Source: an uncultured Verrucomicrobia subdivision 3 bacterium
Lineage (GTDB): Bacteria; Verrucomicrobiota; Verrucomicrobiia; Limisphaerales; UBA11358
NCBI GenBank assembly: GCA_903872345.1
Contig: CAIQKM010000204.1
Location: 1 to 49,228 of the forward strand
Length of the DNA: 49,228 bases
Direction: 5' to 3'
Shown here: one piece after another, positions 31,329 through 40,200 of the stretch
Layout of the letters: every line of letters begins with the position of its first letter
Numbering within the stretch: the stretch's first letter is position 1
Made by a program: the position numbers and the translations under genes
The notes under the pieces: generated by a model
The model's database searches: none
The model's input: the letters and a program-made list of their open reading frames with translations, nothing else
Told to the model about the DNA's origin: nothing

Positions 31329-31474
31329 CGGAGCGCGGCTGTCACAGCCGCAGCGCATGGCCAGGCCAGTTACGGCGGAATTTGCCCGCACCACGGTGGC
31401 GGCAACGTGGCGGCGGGAGAGGTTCAACCCGGCTTGGTCTGGCGGCACGCTGCGGCTGGGACAGCCGCGCTCCG
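31329..31474. repeat. 146-bp inverted-terminal element, copy 2
   Basis: It starts CGGAGCGCGGCTGTCACAGC and ends GCTGCGGCTGGGACAGCCGC then GCTCCG. Read on the minus strand it matches copy 1 (29840-29986) over its whole length, with strong identity at the ends and in the stretches near CCGCCAGACC and GCCGGGTTGAAC. It sits just upstream of the start of the flavoprotein gene, in opposite orientation to copy 1. Confidence 0.85.
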
Positions 31475-31520
31475 TGAATGGCCCTCAACCCACCGCACAA
31501 ACTTACACCCTTTGCCCCCC

Positions 31521-31553
31521 GATCTCTGTGTTCTCTGTGATCTATGCGGTTAA
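31521..31553. repeat. 'cacagagaacacagag' dispersed repeat
   Basis: On the minus strand AACCGCATAGATCACAGAGA followed by ACACAGAGATC is a close match to the short repeat 'accgcagagaacacagagatcacagag' seen in intergenic DNA of many bacteria of this type. Only one copy is seen in the window. Confidence 0.45.
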
Positions 31554-31609
31554 ATCCTCCGGCATTAATACCAAAAAAACCGGGCTTTTCTCGCTCCCCG
31601 GCCTGTGTA

Positions 31610-31615
31610 TATAAT
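31610..31615 (+). promoter_or_regulatory. Candidate -10 box of fabD (near-leaderless transcript)
   Basis: TATAAT lies 11 bases upstream of the fabD ATG at 31627, so the transcript would start within about 5 bases of the start codon, giving a near-leaderless mRNA. No good -35 match is visible at the usual spacing, and there is no Shine-Dalgarno sequence before the ATG, which fits the idea but does not prove it. Confidence 0.4.
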
Positions 31616-31626
31616 ACCGGCTCTTT

Positions 31627-32556
31627 ATGAGCAAAACTGCATTGTTGTTCGCCGGTCAGGGCGCCCAAGTCGTGGGCATGGGCAAAGACCTCGCCGAAAA
31701 ATTCCCCACCGCCCAAAGCTGGTTCGAGCGCGCCAATACCGCCCTCGGCTACGACCTCACCGCCATCTGCTTTACCGGGCCGGAAACGGAGCTCACCAAG
31801 ACCGAACACGCGCAGCCGGGTATTTTCCTCGCCAGTTGGGTCGCCTTTCAATTGCTCAAGGAATCGGTGCCGCACCTCGCGTTCGACGCCACCGCCGGCC
31901 TGTCGCTCGGCGAATTCACCGCCCTCACCGCCGCCGGTACCTTTAGCTTTGAAGACGGCCTGCGCCTCGTGCGCCAGCGCGGCAGGTTCATGCAGGAAGC
32001 CTGCGATATGACCAAAGGCGGCATGGCGGCGATCATCGGACTCGATGAAGCCCTCACCCGCGAAGCCTGCGCCGAAGCCGGCGTCGTGCTGGCGAATCTC
32101 AACTGCCCCGGCCAGCTCGTCATTTCCGGCGAAACCGAAAAGATCACCCAAGCCTGCGAACTCGCCAAGGCCAAGGGCGCCAAACGCGCCCTGCCCCTCC
32201 CCGTGGCCGGCGCCTATCATTCGCCCCTCATGGCCACTGCCCAAACGAAGTTGCAGGCCGAACTCGCCCGCGTCACCATGAACGCCCCGCTGGTGTCCGT
32301 GATTTCCAACGTCACCGCCCAGGCCCACACCACCCCTGCGGACATTTCCGCGCGCCTCGTGGAACAAGTCTGCGCCTCCGTCCGCTGGGAAGAATCCATG
32401 CGCGCCCTGCTCGCGCAAGGCTACACCCGCTTCATCGAACTCGGACCCGGCTCCGCCCTGAGCGGCTTCATGAAGCGGATCGACAAATCCGCCCAGATGC
32501 TGAACGTCGCCGACGTGGCCAGTTTGGAGGCGACGGTCAAAGCCTTAACTGTCTGA
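31627..32556 (+). CDS. fabD: Malonyl-CoA:ACP transacylase
   Basis: It transfers malonyl groups to acyl carrier protein for fatty-acid synthesis. The 309 residues show GQGAQ (10-14), the catalytic-serine motif GLSLGE (91-96, Ser93; other members have GHSLGE), Arg118 in VRQRGRFMQEA and the catalytic His198 in AGAYHSPLM. The usual end ELGPGSALSGFMKRID is present. No other fatty-acid gene is adjacent. The gene overlaps by 12 bp the end of the converging DUF2723 gene. The ATG lacks a ribosome binding site. Confidence 0.96.
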   Translation: MSKTALLFAGQGAQVVGMGKDLAEKFPTAQSWFERANTALGYDLTAICFTGPETELTKTEHAQPGIFLASWVAFQLLKESVPHLAFDATAGLSLGEFTALTAAGTFSFEDGLRLVRQRGRFMQEACDMTKGGMAAIIGLDEALTREACAEAGVVLANLNCPGQLVISGETEKITQACELAKAKGAKRALPLPVAGAYHSPLMATAQTKLQAELARVTMNAPLVSVISNVTAQAHTTPADISARLVEQVCASVRWEESMRALLAQGYTRFIELGPGSALSGFMKRIDKSAQMLNVADVASLEATVKALTV

Positions 32557-33903
32557 GTCCGGTTTTGCCACCGGTGGCGAAATCCAAAACGCGCCAATCA
32601 ACATTAGTCCGCACCCCGCCAGCACGGCCAGAATCCAGTGCGAGGCGGCAAATAATGGTTTTGCATTTTCCGCGCCCTGCCAGTCCAGGTTGAGGCCGAT
32701 CAGCATTGACAGGGACATCACGCCCCAAACTATCAGTATCCCCGCCAACCATCCGCGCTGGGTCAGAGGCATCTTATGACACTGGCAAAGCGGCAAGGCG
32801 GCGGCGATCAGGTAAAGTCCGCCAAAGTCATTCATCGCAATTTTGGCATAGATCGCGCCTTGGGTCGCCAACTGACTCAAACTGGTAATGGCAAACACTG
32901 ATTCGTATTGCCCCCGGCTCAAAGTGTAAAAAAGCCATTCCACCCGGCGCGGATAGGCCCAATTCACCGGCGGCGTGGTCATGGACAAGATCGGCAACAA
33001 TAAACAGATGCTCAGACCGGCCAGCCACAGCAGCGCACAAAGGCAGGCCGGTTTCCAGGACCTGAAAAATCCACGCGTCTGAAACATCAGGAAAACCCAA
33101 GCCAACGAGACGACGGCAATCAGGGCTTCCAGAAACCCTTCGGAGGATCCTAACATGTGCCAGCCGAGTTGCCCCAATTGGTTTTGAGCCAGGTAAGCCG
33201 TCCATAGGATGAGGGCCATGCCCAGAAACATATTTCGGCCCAAGTTGCGGTCACCCATGGCCAGCAACCCTGCCAGTCCCAGGGCAGCCGTGATCAAACA
33301 CTGGCTCTCAGTCAAAACCAGCCCATAAATGAACGCGGCCAAGTACAAGTACCGCCGCTGTTCCGGTGCAAAGAACCAGCGCGTCAGCAAACTGACAATC
33401 AGGGCAAACAGCAGCAAACTCAGCGGCCAGGGATCGGCCAAAGCCACCTGGCTCCAGACACAACCGTCGAAGCCAAACCCCAGCCCCGCCGCCGCCCCGC
33501 AAACCAGTCGGAATGCCGTCAGTTGTTTCGGAGCGGGCGGATCGGCATATTCAGTTATCCGCCGACCGACCCCGGAAACCAGCAGGGCAATCAGTCCGCA
33601 GGTCAGCGCCCCGGCCGTGGCGGCGGCCACGCCCATTCGCCAGGCGACGGTTGACCAAGGGATCAGATGGATAAATAGCCAGCCGTAGATGACCCAGAGC
33701 GGATGCCCCGGCGGAACGGATGGTCCCGGATACATGGCACTGGTGGCGTAAATGCCGGAATATCCCAACGTCACCTCCGGCGCAAGGGTGAACATATAAA
33801 CCGCCAGCGCCACCAGCGACGTGAGTCCGCAGGCCGCCCAATCCACGGGTTCGAAAAACCGGGAAAGCTCCACCGAGTTGGCCGGAGATGGGGGGACATC
33901 CAT
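32545..33903 (-). CDS. DUF2723-family multi-pass membrane protein
   Basis: A 452-residue (from the ATG at 33903; GTG at 33912 also possible) integral membrane protein with about ten hydrophobic helices. VYMFTLAPEVTLGYSGIYAT and SVPPGHPLWVIYGWLF are the first extracytoplasmic loop and second helix typical of DUF2723, a GT-C-fold family related to protein O-mannosyltransferases. The usual acidic pair in that loop (a DSGE-type motif in other members) is replaced by YSGI, so glycosyltransferase activity is doubtful or belongs to a sub-branch. Length is shorter than many relatives. It converges on fabD. Confidence 0.8.
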   Translation of the reverse strand: MDVPPSPANSVELSRFFEPVDWAACGLTSLVALAVYMFTLAPEVTLGYSGIYATSAMYPGPSVPPGHPLWVIYGWLFIHLIPWSTVAWRMGVAAATAGALTCGLIALLVSGVGRRITEYADPPAPKQLTAFRLVCGAAAGLGFGFDGCVWSQVALADPWPLSLLLFALIVSLLTRWFFAPEQRRYLYLAAFIYGLVLTESQCLITAALGLAGLLAMGDRNLGRNMFLGMALILWTAYLAQNQLGQLGWHMLGSSEGFLEALIAVVSLAWVFLMFQTRGFFRSWKPACLCALLWLAGLSICLLLPILSMTTPPVNWAYPRRVEWLFYTLSRGQYESVFAITSLSQLATQGAIYAKIAMNDFGGLYLIAAALPLCQCHKMPLTQRGWLAGILIVWGVMSLSMLIGLNLDWQGAENAKPLFAASHWILAVLAGCGLMLIGAFWISPPVAKPDSDS

Positions 33904-33913
33904 GTTGCTCACA

Positions 33914-34255
33914 TCACCGGATAGACACCGGTGAAGTGCAATTTGTATAGCCGCATCGCAAAAATATGGGAGTTATTATTGCCGTTGGCGAATTTTCAGG
34001 CCGGTTGCAGTGAAATTCCGCTTGTAAAATCGTAGTCTTCTCCCAGAAAGTCCGTTCCAACTCCAGCGCCACCAGTTTGCAGTGGAAATTTTCAAGCTGC
34101 TTCGGAAACTCCTCCGCCACCCACGGTCGGACAACATGAGTTCACACCGGCCTTTGATCCGGCAGCGATCCAAACTCCAACTTCACGAAACGGCCCAGAT
34201 ACTCAAAGCCGGACGGTTCGTAAGAAGGATAATGAAAGAGCACCGTTGGTGAACG
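33914..34255 (-). pseudogene. Remnant of an AbiEii/nucleotidyltransferase-type toxin
   Basis: Reading the minus strand from about 34255 gives PTVLFHYPSYEPSGFEYLGR then FVKLEFGSLPDQRPV, one in-frame TGA, then THVVRPWVAEEFPKQLENF, LVALELERTFWEKTTILQAE and FHCNRP. This follows the AbiEii order (YPS..., VKLEFG, VAEEFP, ERTFWEKATILHAE). The family normally continues past the 'RP' with a conserved YSRHYYDL region, which is missing. With the stop, the lost 5' part and the lost 3' part, it is a dead gene. Its 5' side abuts the transposase remnant. Confidence 0.75.
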
Positions 34256-34845
34256 GGTTGACCAAGTTTCTTTCGTCCAAGCCACCCTCTTCCTACAGCG
34301 CCGCCACCAGCGAACTCAACCGCCGGCTCAACTTCCCAACCGACCGCGCCAGTGTCCGCCGCTGGGCCATCAAAAACCAACTCGCGCCAGACACCCGCTA
34401 CAAAACCCCGCCCAAACCAGTCAAACGCTGGCAGGTTCGCGACACGTGGGCGCTCTGGCAGTATGATGCCACCCCACATGCTTTCCTCGCCAAATCCCCC
34501 GGCAAACATGTCCTGCTCGACCTCTTGGATGATGCCACCCACTATAATACTGGGGCCCGGCTCGATCCGTCCGAAACCCTCCTGGCACATTTCGACTTCT
34601 TGCCGCAGACTTTCCAAGCCCACGGCTTGCCCCTGGCGCTTTACGTCGATTACCACTCTTTCATCTTCACCCACAGCCGCCAAACCCCAAAGCAAAACCC
34701 ACCGTCCTCCTCCATTGCCCGGTCTTCTAAACCGGTCGCCGCGTCGCTCGCTCGTTCGCTCTGGGCCTGTCCACTTTTGTTCGCACACAAAATTCCACTT
34801 TTGAAAACTACCACGACACGCAAAAAAACGGATTGCTTTCGTTAA
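34246..34845 (+). pseudogene. Truncated transposase (ISNCY-like)
   Basis: Residues about 22-143 of this frame match an integrase-type transposase: TSELNRRLNFPTDRASVRRW, KPVKRWQVRD, ALWQYDATPH, KHVLLDLLDDATHYNTGARL and LPLALYVDYHSFIFTH. The Asp in DATPH and in DDATHY are probable catalytic residues. After IFTH (about 34674) the match ends abruptly and the rest is unrelated. The normal enzyme is several times longer. Both ends are missing, and it overlaps the AbiEii remnant. No inverted repeats of an intact insertion sequence are visible. Confidence 0.75.
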
Positions 34846-34911
34846 AATTATATGAGAGTTTAAGCAACAGTGTCGTTCAATCCAACCGGATCATGAACGT
34901 TTGTTCCGATT

Positions 34912-34986
34912 GCGCGCTTAGCTCAGTGGTAGAGCATTACCTTCACACGGTAGGGGTCGCAGGTTCGAAACCTGCAGCGCGCACCA
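34912..34986 (+). tRNA. tRNA-Val (CAC)
   Basis: A complete cloverleaf: acceptor GCGCGCT with AGCGCGC, D-stem GCTC/GAGC, anticodon stem TTACC/GGTAG with loop TTCACAC (anticodon CAC at positions 34-36), and T-stem GCAGG/CCTGC with loop TTCGAAA. The CCA is encoded (34984-34986). It sits in AT-richer DNA. tRNA 3' ends are common integration sites, and the DNA that follows is of accessory type. Confidence 0.95.
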
Positions 34987-35686
34987 TTCCTTAAATTCAA
35001 CGCCTTACGCTGATTTCTCCAAAAAACTAACAACAAAACTAACAACGGCTCAACGGATTTTAACTCGGCGAACCGTGTTCAAACGTGTCAACCTTGTCAT
35101 GTATTTGAACCTGCAAATTTGGCTCTGAATCTCGAGGGTTCCGACAAATTTAGCGTTACAAGTGAAACAAGGATCAGTTCGATGACCCTCGCCAAATTGG
35201 CGACACATTATTTTCCATCGATATTCCTTTCAAAGAGCATCTATATTCAGGCTAACCCGACTTCCGCTACTGGACCTGATTTTCGTCTATTTTTGGGGGT
35301 GGCACCTGCGATTTTCCTAAGGATTTCGCTGATTTTGGGTTCAAAAGTGCGTGTAGTGGCGACCTTTGGCCTCACTCAGGCCAAAACCCCAGCAAATCCG
35401 CATCCCATCCCCTTTTTTATGCCCCAGTAGCGGAAGTCGGGCTAGTATGAAAATATGATGCAAAAACGAACCGCATCATTGAAATCGATGCTTGATAATC
35501 AGAAAATTGATGGGAGAGTATTAGTCAAGCCTTGCCGCTCGTTATGGGCAAATGGGGAAGCCCGACAACCTGATAAAAATCATATTAAAGCAATTGTGAG
35601 CAAAATATTGCCCTGTTGCCGCAGTTTCATGGTTTGTTTATTCATGACCTGCTGCTGAACGAACTCTTTCCCATCTTAAATCAAGA
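34987..35686. other. AT-rich region downstream of tRNA, no gene supported
   Basis: The DNA directly after the tRNA (35000-35250) is AT-rich and carries only short ORFs. The ORF at 35119-35430 lies across the MITE-like element and is not a gene. A second small ORF (35455-35658) has no family. In the same stretch, another frame reads NIALLPQFHGLFIHDLLLNE without a start. I see no integrase or recombinase. Confidence 0.5.
35252..35445. mobile_element. 194-bp MITE-like element with 22-bp inverted repeats
   Basis: The left end CTAACCCGACTTCCGCTACT (then GG) and the right end CCAGTAGCGGAAGTCGGGCT (then AG) are inverted copies differing at one of 22 positions. The 150 bp between them carries no transposase. 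It looks like a non-autonomous element or the shell of an insertion sequence. No target duplication is obvious (flanks ATTCAGG and TATGAAA). Confidence 0.65.
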
Positions 35687-35902
35687 ATGGAAAACCAAAC
35701 CATCCAATTGAAAACCATGCCATTACAAACCGCTACCGGGTTTGTCGCGCCAGTTTTTATCGCCGTCACCTCCCGCGCCAATAACCTCATCCGGAATAAT
35801 CTGGCTGGCGGCAACTGGAGCAATTCCGCCAACTGGAGCCCCGATCAGATGCCCGGTACCGGCGACACCGCCCTGATCGCGAGTGAAACCATTTGGTCTT
35901 AA
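35687..35902 (+). pseudogene. Fragment of an autotransporter-like protein
   Basis: A 71-codon frame in which residues about 35-65 read NNLIRNNLAGGNWSNSANWS then PDQMPGTGDTALI. 'GGNWSNSANWS...P.GDTAL' is the first repeat of verrucomicrobial autotransporter-type beta-helix proteins (usually over 1000 residues). Here it stops after the first repeat. It overlaps the frame of the next gene. It is probably a relic of a much longer gene. Confidence 0.5.
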
Positions 35903-35946
35903 AATTAAAAATCCGCACCATCATTGGAACAACCCCCCCATCAAAT

Positions 35947-37110
35947 ATGAAATCCTCCCTGTTAAAATGCGTCCTGACTGCCGCCCTGCTTGCGGTTCTT
36001 AACCACCCATTCACCACCGGCTACGCCCAAGGCAGCCTCACGCCGCCCGGCCCGCCCGCCCCCAGCATGAAATCGCTGGACCAGATCGAGCCGCGCACCA
36101 TTGTCAACGCCGCCAACACTCCCGGCGATGCCGGCGACGTGTTCATCATCAGGCAGCCCGGCTCCTATTACCTGACCACGAACCTCATTGCCAGCGGCAA
36201 CCAAAATGGGATCACCATCAAGACAAACAATGTCACCCTCGACCTCAACGGCTTTACCGTGCAGAGCTTATCCACTAATATTAATATAAGTGGAATTTAT
36301 CTTCCTCCCGGCAACGTTGCCAACCTCACTGTAAGGAACGGCACGATCGTGAGCTGGGGTGGTAATGGTACTGGTGACGGCTCCGGCGTTTTTGCGCCGT
36401 CGGACGTTTCGCAAAATCTGGTATTTGAGCACCTGAATATTTCCGGCTGCGGCTATGGCATTCAACTATCTGGACCCGGCGTGGTCCGCGATTGTAATGT
36501 GGTTGGTTGCATTAAAAATGGAATTAGCTTAAATTATGAGGTTCCTGATCAGGTTATTCAAAAGTCGATTGTCTCCGGCTGCATGGCTAACGACAATGGC
36601 TGGAATGGCATTTATGCAACCGGTATCATTTCCGGCTGCACAGCTAACGACAATGGCGTAGATGGCATTGAGGGGGACAAGGCAACCATCTCCGGCTGCA
36701 CCACTAGCTATAATACAGGCAACGGCTTGAGGATCTTTAACCGTTGCTCTGTGTCCGCTTGTGTGTCAGATGATAACGTATCCGCCGGTATTCTTGTGGA
36801 AGAGGATTCCAACCAAATTACGGGCAATCAGTGTAGTGGAAATGACGCCATCGACACTGCAATCGCGGGCATTGATGTTGAAGGTGCCAACAACCGAATT
36901 GAGGATAATCATGTGACACAATCAGCAGGTAGTGGTATCTATGTGAATGGCGATTCTGTGAATGGCGTTTTCAATCTCATCATCAAGAACAGTGTTTCCG
37001 GCAATGGTACGAATGATTATTCCATCCACGGCACGCAAATCGTTGGTCCGGTGATTACCGCCACCGGCACCATTACCAGCACAAGCCCCTGGGCCAACTT
37101 TGCCTTCTAG
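35947..37110 (+). CDS. Secreted right-handed parallel beta-helix protein
   Basis: A 387-residue protein. It begins MKSSLLKCVLTAALLAVLNH and continues to an AQG cleavage region, a standard signal peptide. The repeat part is a right-handed beta-helix: GITIKTNNVTLDLNGFTVQS, then repeated rungs GCMANDNGWNGIYATGIISG, GCTANDNGVDGIEGDKATIS and GCTTSYNTGNGLRIF, with NRIEDNHVTQSAGSGIYV later. It ends in the SPWANFAF tail that I associate with beta-helix proteins of verrucomicrobia. It is likely surface-located and carbohydrate-related, without a seen catalytic residue set. The start at 35947 is the one that gives the signal peptide. Confidence 0.85.
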   Translation: MKSSLLKCVLTAALLAVLNHPFTTGYAQGSLTPPGPPAPSMKSLDQIEPRTIVNAANTPGDAGDVFIIRQPGSYYLTTNLIASGNQNGITIKTNNVTLDLNGFTVQSLSTNINISGIYLPPGNVANLTVRNGTIVSWGGNGTGDGSGVFAPSDVSQNLVFEHLNISGCGYGIQLSGPGVVRDCNVVGCIKNGISLNYEVPDQVIQKSIVSGCMANDNGWNGIYATGIISGCTANDNGVDGIEGDKATISGCTTSYNTGNGLRIFNRCSVSACVSDDNVSAGILVEEDSNQITGNQCSGNDAIDTAIAGIDVEGANNRIEDNHVTQSAGSGIYVNGDSVNGVFNLIIKNSVSGNGTNDYSIHGTQIVGPVITATGTITSTSPWANFAF

Positions 37111-37263
37111 TCCTTCAACCTTATTGTAACTATGCCTTCGCTCCTTATCCTGCTCGTTCCCGCCCCGCGCCTGCGCGGTGCGCGCGTGGTCGGCACCATG
37201 CACACATCTGGTTCGGACATAACGTCGCTCCGGCCATCGTGCAACCAGCCGCACTGCGCCCGC

Positions 37264-40200
37264 ATGAAATGGCTGGCGCTCCTGCTGGCCGCCTTCGGCC
37301 TCCTCTCATCTGCGGCCTCGGCCTGTGCCGGCACGACAAATGGTCCCAGTACGATTGTCGCCAGCCACGCCTTTGCCTGTGGCGCGAACCTGGGCTGGTT
37401 CAACCTGCGCGGCAACGTGGCTGACGGGGCCGTCATCGGCTCCAACGTCTGCTCCGGCTATATTTATTCCGCCAACTGCGGCTGGATCAATCTGGGGAGT
37501 GGTTTCCCCACCAACGGCGTGGCGTACCAGAACCTGTCCGCCGCCGATTTTGGCGTGAACCGGGACAGCCAGGGCAACCTGCGCGGTTTCGCCTACAGTG
37601 CGAATCTGGGCTGGCTTAATTTTGAGGCCACCGGCGCGCCGCAGGTGAACCTGGCCAGCGGCATTTTGAGCGGCTCCATCTGGAGCGCCAACGCCGGCTG
37701 GATTTCCCTGAGCAACCAGGTGGCCCAGGTGCAGACCTCCCCGAACCTCGGGCCCACGCCCGGCCCTTTCACGGCTGTCCCCACCAACCTGCTGGAGGGG
37801 CCGGGGGCCTTAATGGATACCTTCCTGATCACGGGCAACTGGGCGAACCAGGCCTGGCCGCCTGCCATCAACACCACCGGGGTGGTGGGTGCGGTGCCCG
37901 AGCCGGACGACTATGGGATTGCGACTTTTTCGCTGCCGGCGAACCCGGGGGCCACGCGCGCGAACAACCAAATTCAAGTTTCGGGCAATGGCGGGGGCTC
38001 GGTGATTAATGTCACCCAGGCGGGCGCCACCTATGTGGCGGCGGACCCGGTCACCGATCTGGTGGCCGCCGGGTTGAATGCGCCCGGTGGCGTGGCGGTG
38101 GACGGGGCGGGGGATGTCTATATCGCCGACACCGGGAACAACGCGATCAAAGAATGGACGGCGGCGGGCGGGCTGACCACGCTGGTGGGCACCGGCCTGT
38201 CCGGACCCACGGGGCTGGCGGTGGATGGAGCGGGGAATGTTTACATCGCGGACACCGGGGATAACGCCGTCAAAGAGTGGCGGGCGGGGGCGATCCCCGG
38301 TTCGGCCCCGGTGACCTTGCTCGCGGGATTGCATGCCCCGGCCGGCGTGGCGGTGGATGGCTCCGGCAATGTGTATATCGCGGATACTGGCGACAACGTG
38401 ATTGCGGAATTGCCGGCGGGCGCCGGCGCCGCGACCAACTTGATTGCCACCGGCCTGACCGGCCCGCAGGGCGTAGCGGTGGATGGCGCGGGCAATGTCT
38501 ATGCCGCCAGCACCGGCGGCAACGGCCTCGTGGAGTGGCTGCCCGGCCTGGGGGCCGTCACGCTGGCGGCCGGCGGCGCGGTGGCCGGCCCGGCTGGCCT
38601 GGCGGTTGACGTGCAGGGCAATGTGTATTTCGCGCAGCCGGGCGCCAATGCACTGGCGAAGCTGGCGCCGGCCAACAACACCTTCACCTCCCTGGCGCCC
38701 GGAGTGCTGGCCCAACCCGGAGGCGTGGCGGTGGATGGCGCGGGGAATGTCTATATCGCCGACACGGGCCACAACACGATCAAAGAAATTCCTTATGCGT
38801 ATGTGGACACCACGCCACGGCAGGAACCCATGTATGCCGGGAGTGACAGCCTGCCGGTGGTATTACCGGCCACGGCTAATCTGAGCGGTCCGTTTGCCCC
38901 CGTGAGCGATTCCCCATGGCTGGCCATCACCGGGGTCAATAACGGGGTGGTGAGCTTTGCCTTCACCGGCAACCCTGGTGCGAGCCGCACGGCCCACATC
39001 AGCCTGCTGGGCCAAAGCATCCCGGTGACCCAGAGTGTTCCGCCCGGCACGGTGTTTGCGCTGGTTTCCTCCCCGCGGGTGGAAGGGCCGGCGGCGGGTG
39101 GCGACAGCACCATGTTGATCGCGAATCCGAACACCGCCACCTGGGCCGCCGCCGCCAACGTCCCCTGGCTGCATCTGAGCCCGGGCAACCAAAGCGGCAC
39201 CGGCAGTGCCAGCGTGGTTTTCAGTTTTGACGCCAATGCGGGGCCGGCCCGCTCCGGCACCATCAGCATCGCCGGGCTCACCCTCACCGTCAACCAGGTG
39301 GCGGGCAACTATATTCCCGCCGCGTTTTCGGTCGTGGTGCCTGATGTATCCGCCGGGGGGCTCACCGTCGACGGCGCGGGCAACCTCTACCTGGTCACCT
39401 TTAATCTCTTCGACAACCCCACCGGCATTCCCGGCTACCAGTTTTTCGGGAATCCGGTGAGCTATGCTTCTTACCAATTTGAGGAATTAAACACGGCGAA
39501 TGGCAACCTTAGCACGGTGTTGTCCGCGCCAATGCCGCCGGCCCCGCAGTTGTTCCCGACGGGCTCGCTGGCGGTGGACGGGGCCGGAAATATCTTTTTC
39601 GGCAACAGTTCGACTTACCACGCGACAACGGTGGGCGTGTTTGAATGGAACGCGGGAACCGGCAGCGTGAGCCCAGGACTCGCGAATCCACCGGCCCCGC
39701 TGTATGACCTGACTTCGATGGCCTTTGACAGCCTCGGGAATTTGTATTTATCCGACGCTGACGAAGTGTATGAATGCACGCCGGCCGGCGGGCTCAGCAC
39801 GGTCTGGAATCCCACGGGCAGCGGCTATTCCGCGCATCTGGCCACCGACGCGGCCAACAATCTTTACGCGGGCTATGGCGGCGGGGTGTGGCTCCGGCAT
39901 TCCGGGTCAGGCGCCTCCAATATGCTGTTTGAGATCAGTGGCGCCGTCAACACCACGGGGACAGCCGTGGATGGCGGGGGCAATGTGTACGCCACCGTTT
40001 CCAATAACAAGAATCTGGTGGAATGGAATGCGGCGACCGGCCGGGTAACTTACAAGGGTTACTCGGAACTGGATGAACCGGGCCCGGTGGCAGTGGATGC
40101 GGCCGGCGACGTCTTTGTGGCCGATGAGTTTAATGTCAAGGAACTGCCCCATGCGTTTGTGGATCCCACGCCGAAGTTTGAAGGCCCGGCGGCGGGCAAT

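Noticed and set aside
34183..34788. 201-aa minus-strand ORF
   Set aside because: Antisense to the transposase remnant, which shows clear integrase-type motifs on the plus strand.
35119..35430. 103-aa ORF after the tRNA
   Set aside because: More than half lies inside the MITE-like element and it has no domain.
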